From Legionella maceachernii (GTDB lineage Bacteria; Pseudomonadota; Gammaproteobacteria; Legionellales; Legionellaceae), in assembly GCF_900167045.1 (NCBI RefSeq), contig NZ_FUXJ01000010.1, positions 1-64,000 on the forward strand: DNA of 64,000 nt. The letters run 5' to 3'. This document shows, piece by piece, positions 62,187-64,000 of the stretch. The notes beneath the pieces are model-generated. The model was not told the origin of the DNA. It made no database searches and saw only the letters and a program-made list of their open reading frames with translations. Both the position numbers and the translations under genes were made by a program. The stretch's first letter is position 1. Each line of letters begins with the position of its first letter.

Positions 62187-63716
62187 TCATTGGAATTTCA
62201 ACATTGCAGAATTAAAGGGTTTACCATTAACTGTTAATTGACCTTGGTTAAGATTTATCTCAACAACATAGTCATCCCCCTGCACTGCAAGAACACCTGA
62301 TTGAACCATTGACGCCAGTTGATTATCGGCAGCGGTTGCAGCCTGCTGCGCAATAACAGCGGGATCAGTAGGTGGAACAGTCGGCGCAGAAGTAGCAGGT
62401 GCTGAGCTGGCCGCATTTCCAGAGTTCATTGGTTGAGCTGCTTGCTGTTGTTGCATTTGCTGCACGATACCTTGCTGAATAGTTTGTGATGGCTGGGGCG
62501 ATGACATCATTCTCTGCCGAATTGACTCCGTAAGGAGGTTTTTAACCACGGTGGCAGGAACTTTTATTTTGCCATTTCCTTGAATCTTCTGGATTAGCTC
62601 AAAAGGATTAGCTGCTTCTGACTTGGGTAGAGAAACCAGCAAATTACCTTCAACGGTTCCTTGGGGCATTACAAAGTTCATTTCTGTCACTTCAAATTCA
62701 GCGCCTTTACTGAGTAACTGTGGCAATTCGGGTAAGATGGCTAACAACGCTTGTTGGCGTTGCGCATCTGATCCTTGTTGAATTTGATTTGCTTGCTGAT
62801 TGATTTTAGCAAGTGCAACAGCATCGAGGTTTCTAATCGCTATTTCTAAATGACCTGGACCATACGTTTTATCATTAGCGACTATTTTGTCTACCGAAGA
62901 TTTAAAATGGGAGTGAAATAAACCGTCTTCAATGTTTGTATCTGAATGCACATCGAATTGGGAAAGCTCAAAAATCTTCTTCTCACTGTTTGTAACAACA
63001 AGCGAAGGAAAAGATAAGCTTGCGTCACCCGTGTACAATCCTATGTCTGTTCGATGCATATTGTATTCACTAGTAATCGATGACAGGATTGTTTTTATCT
63101 GCTCTTTAGTGATGCGTAAACCATCCACAGTCAAATTACCATCCACCTTATCCATGTTGGAGGAAAGACTCGTAGATGAGGTCATCCCTAGCCAATCTAT
63201 TTGGCCATTCCCTTCTTTGGCAATGAGCTTAAACGCGGGAACAGAAACATCAATACCAGTGTTATTTAAGTAGCTAACGAATAAACTTAAATCCAGCTTT
63301 GGCTGAGTGGATTCTGCAGAAAACGCATTGCTCAATTGCTCAGCAAATTTTTGCGGCAGTGTTAACTCGGTATGCGCATAACCCAAGCCAAATCTGACAC
63401 TTTTATTAGCAAATATGACTGGACCATGGTGAATAGTGAGTGGCATTTTCAGGCTATAGTCTTGCGCGGGTACCGTTTCTGATTGACCATCTGTTGAAGA
63501 AACCACATGTTCGGGCACATGTAAGCCCCAATTCAGTACTGCTTTGGAAGTAAACCAACCACGCTTGTAAGATTCAATGTTTGCAGAAAGACCGTTAGAC
63601 TGGTTTACCATACTGAGGTCATGTCTCACTGTTCGTTCGGTGAGATACCCCATACCATAATATGAGAAGAGGACTAGAGCAGCTAGAATAATCACTAATC
63701 CTGTGAATTTTTTCAT
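62187..63716 (-). CDS. YdgA-family protein (DUF945)
   Basis: A 509-aa protein of the YdgA/DUF945 family. The N-terminus is a membrane anchor or signal (MKKFTGLVIILAALVLFSYY) and the rest is a periplasmic beta-rich domain; GPVIFANKSVRFGLGYAHTE is part of the conserved core. Gln/Ala/Pro-rich sequence fills about 405-460. The start is the ATG at 63716, after CGGAG; the longer frame to 63809 lacks a ribosome site. Molecular function is unknown. Confidence 0.8.
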   Translation of the reverse strand: MKKFTGLVIILAALVLFSYYGMGYLTERTVRHDLSMVNQSNGLSANIESYKRGWFTSKAVLNWGLHVPEHVVSSTDGQSETVPAQDYSLKMPLTIHHGPVIFANKSVRFGLGYAHTELTLPQKFAEQLSNAFSAESTQPKLDLSLFVSYLNNTGIDVSVPAFKLIAKEGNGQIDWLGMTSSTSLSSNMDKVDGNLTVDGLRITKEQIKTILSSITSEYNMHRTDIGLYTGDASLSFPSLVVTNSEKKIFELSQFDVHSDTNIEDGLFHSHFKSSVDKIVANDKTYGPGHLEIAIRNLDAVALAKINQQANQIQQGSDAQRQQALLAILPELPQLLSKGAEFEVTEMNFVMPQGTVEGNLLVSLPKSEAANPFELIQKIQGNGKIKVPATVVKNLLTESIRQRMMSSPQPSQTIQQGIVQQMQQQQAAQPMNSGNAASSAPATSAPTVPPTDPAVIAQQAATAADNQLASMVQSGVLAVQGDDYVVEINLNQGQLTVNGKPFNSAMLKFQ

Positions 63717-63877
63717 TATTATCTCCGAGTTAGTATCGACCTCTGCATTAAATTTTTTTCTGTGCAGAGGTCCAGCAGTAATTAAAGCACGAGTTCCACT
63801 AACTAGCAAAGAGATTGTACGTAAAAAATGTTAACTGACAGCCACTTACTACGAAACATTACCTCTGAAAACATTGC

Positions 63878-64000
63878 TTAGGTCTTGCGAATAGGCTTAC
63901 AGTAAGTCTCTTTTACAGTAAATGCTAGGATCAAGGCAACTAACGAACAAAGCGGTAAAATTTGCAATCCTGCTTGGAAATCGGGAAGCGATAATGTTTC
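63878..64000 (-). CDS. C-terminal end of an MFS-type transporter (cut by window edge)
   Basis: The last 40 codons of a minus-strand gene, too short for gene callers: it reads a hydrophobic helix (LQILPLCSLVALILAFTVKE) followed by TYCKPIRKT and a stop. A final helix ending in VKET plus a short basic tail is typical of the major facilitator superfamily, including Legionella transporters of the Pht/drug-efflux type. The substrate cannot be told from this fragment. Confidence 0.55.
   Translation of the reverse strand, partial: ETLSLPDFQAGLQILPLCSLVALILAFTVKETYCKPIRKT

Noticed and set aside
1-64000. CRISPR array, rRNA operon or prophage
   Set aside because: No regularly spaced repeats, no rRNA and no phage structural genes were seen; the mobile content is limited to two IS elements and the repeats at 0.6-2.5 kb.

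Overview
The window looks like a chromosome segment from a Legionella-type gammaproteobacterium (Legionellaceae or a close relative). The supporting signs are an AT-leaning genome, a predicted Dot/Icm-style effector with a CX5R phosphatase motif related to the SidP type (about 11.4-13.8 kb), a polyhydroxyalkanoate (PHA) locus with phasins and PhaR, a fused E1 alpha/beta 2-oxoacid dehydrogenase, and lpxC beside a DciA-like gene. The genus call is inference from gene content. No rRNA is present.

The first 4.3 kb is an accessory island on the 3' side of a tRNA-Pro(GGG). It holds the end of an IS3-family element, a tightly packed three-gene operon (HNH nuclease, unknown protein, minimal nucleotidyltransferase) bracketed by a 24-bp direct repeat, a REP-like hairpin, a perfect 58-bp palindrome, a small CxxC protein on the other strand, and an intact ISL3 element with a perfect 8-bp target duplication. 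The three-gene operon is the best candidate in the window for an undescribed defence or toxin-antitoxin-like system.

From 4.5 to 31 kb there are mixed housekeeping and niche genes: a glutaryl-CoA-type dehydrogenase overlapping a fused 2-oxoacid dehydrogenase E1; a small lipoprotein; trhO and an M20 peptidase; the SidP-like effector divergent from a VanX-like dipeptidase; a short EamA protein; a PBP4-type peptidase; a parB without parA; a CPBP membrane protein; the rsmB-fmt-def operon divergent from dprA-smg-topA; a HAD phosphatase; threonine aldolase with a kinase-like and a PH-domain protein; and dciA.

From 30.7 to 48 kb, almost entirely on the minus strand, lies a division and cell-wall cluster read smc, zipA, murF, mraY, murD, ftsW, murC, murB, ddl, ftsQ, ftsA, ftsZ, lpxC. 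It supplies the cytoplasmic steps to UDP-MurNAc-pentapeptide, lipid I synthesis, the septal polymerase and the Z ring. murG is absent from its usual place between ftsW and murC, and smc-zipA occupy the place of mraZ-rsmH-ftsL-ftsI-murE.

From 48 to 53.4 kb is a PHA module: phaC on plus; two phasins, phaR and two acetoacetyl-CoA reductase paralogues on minus. Both phasin promoters carry the same 21-bp sequence directly after the -10 box, a strong candidate PhaR operator. The last 10 kb holds a fatty-acid desaturase, mutM, a plsC-like acyltransferase, gamma-glutamyltransferase, coaD, lolB, tRNA-Gln(TTG), prs, fis, a YdgA/DUF945 protein, and the C-terminus of an MFS transporter cut by the window edge.
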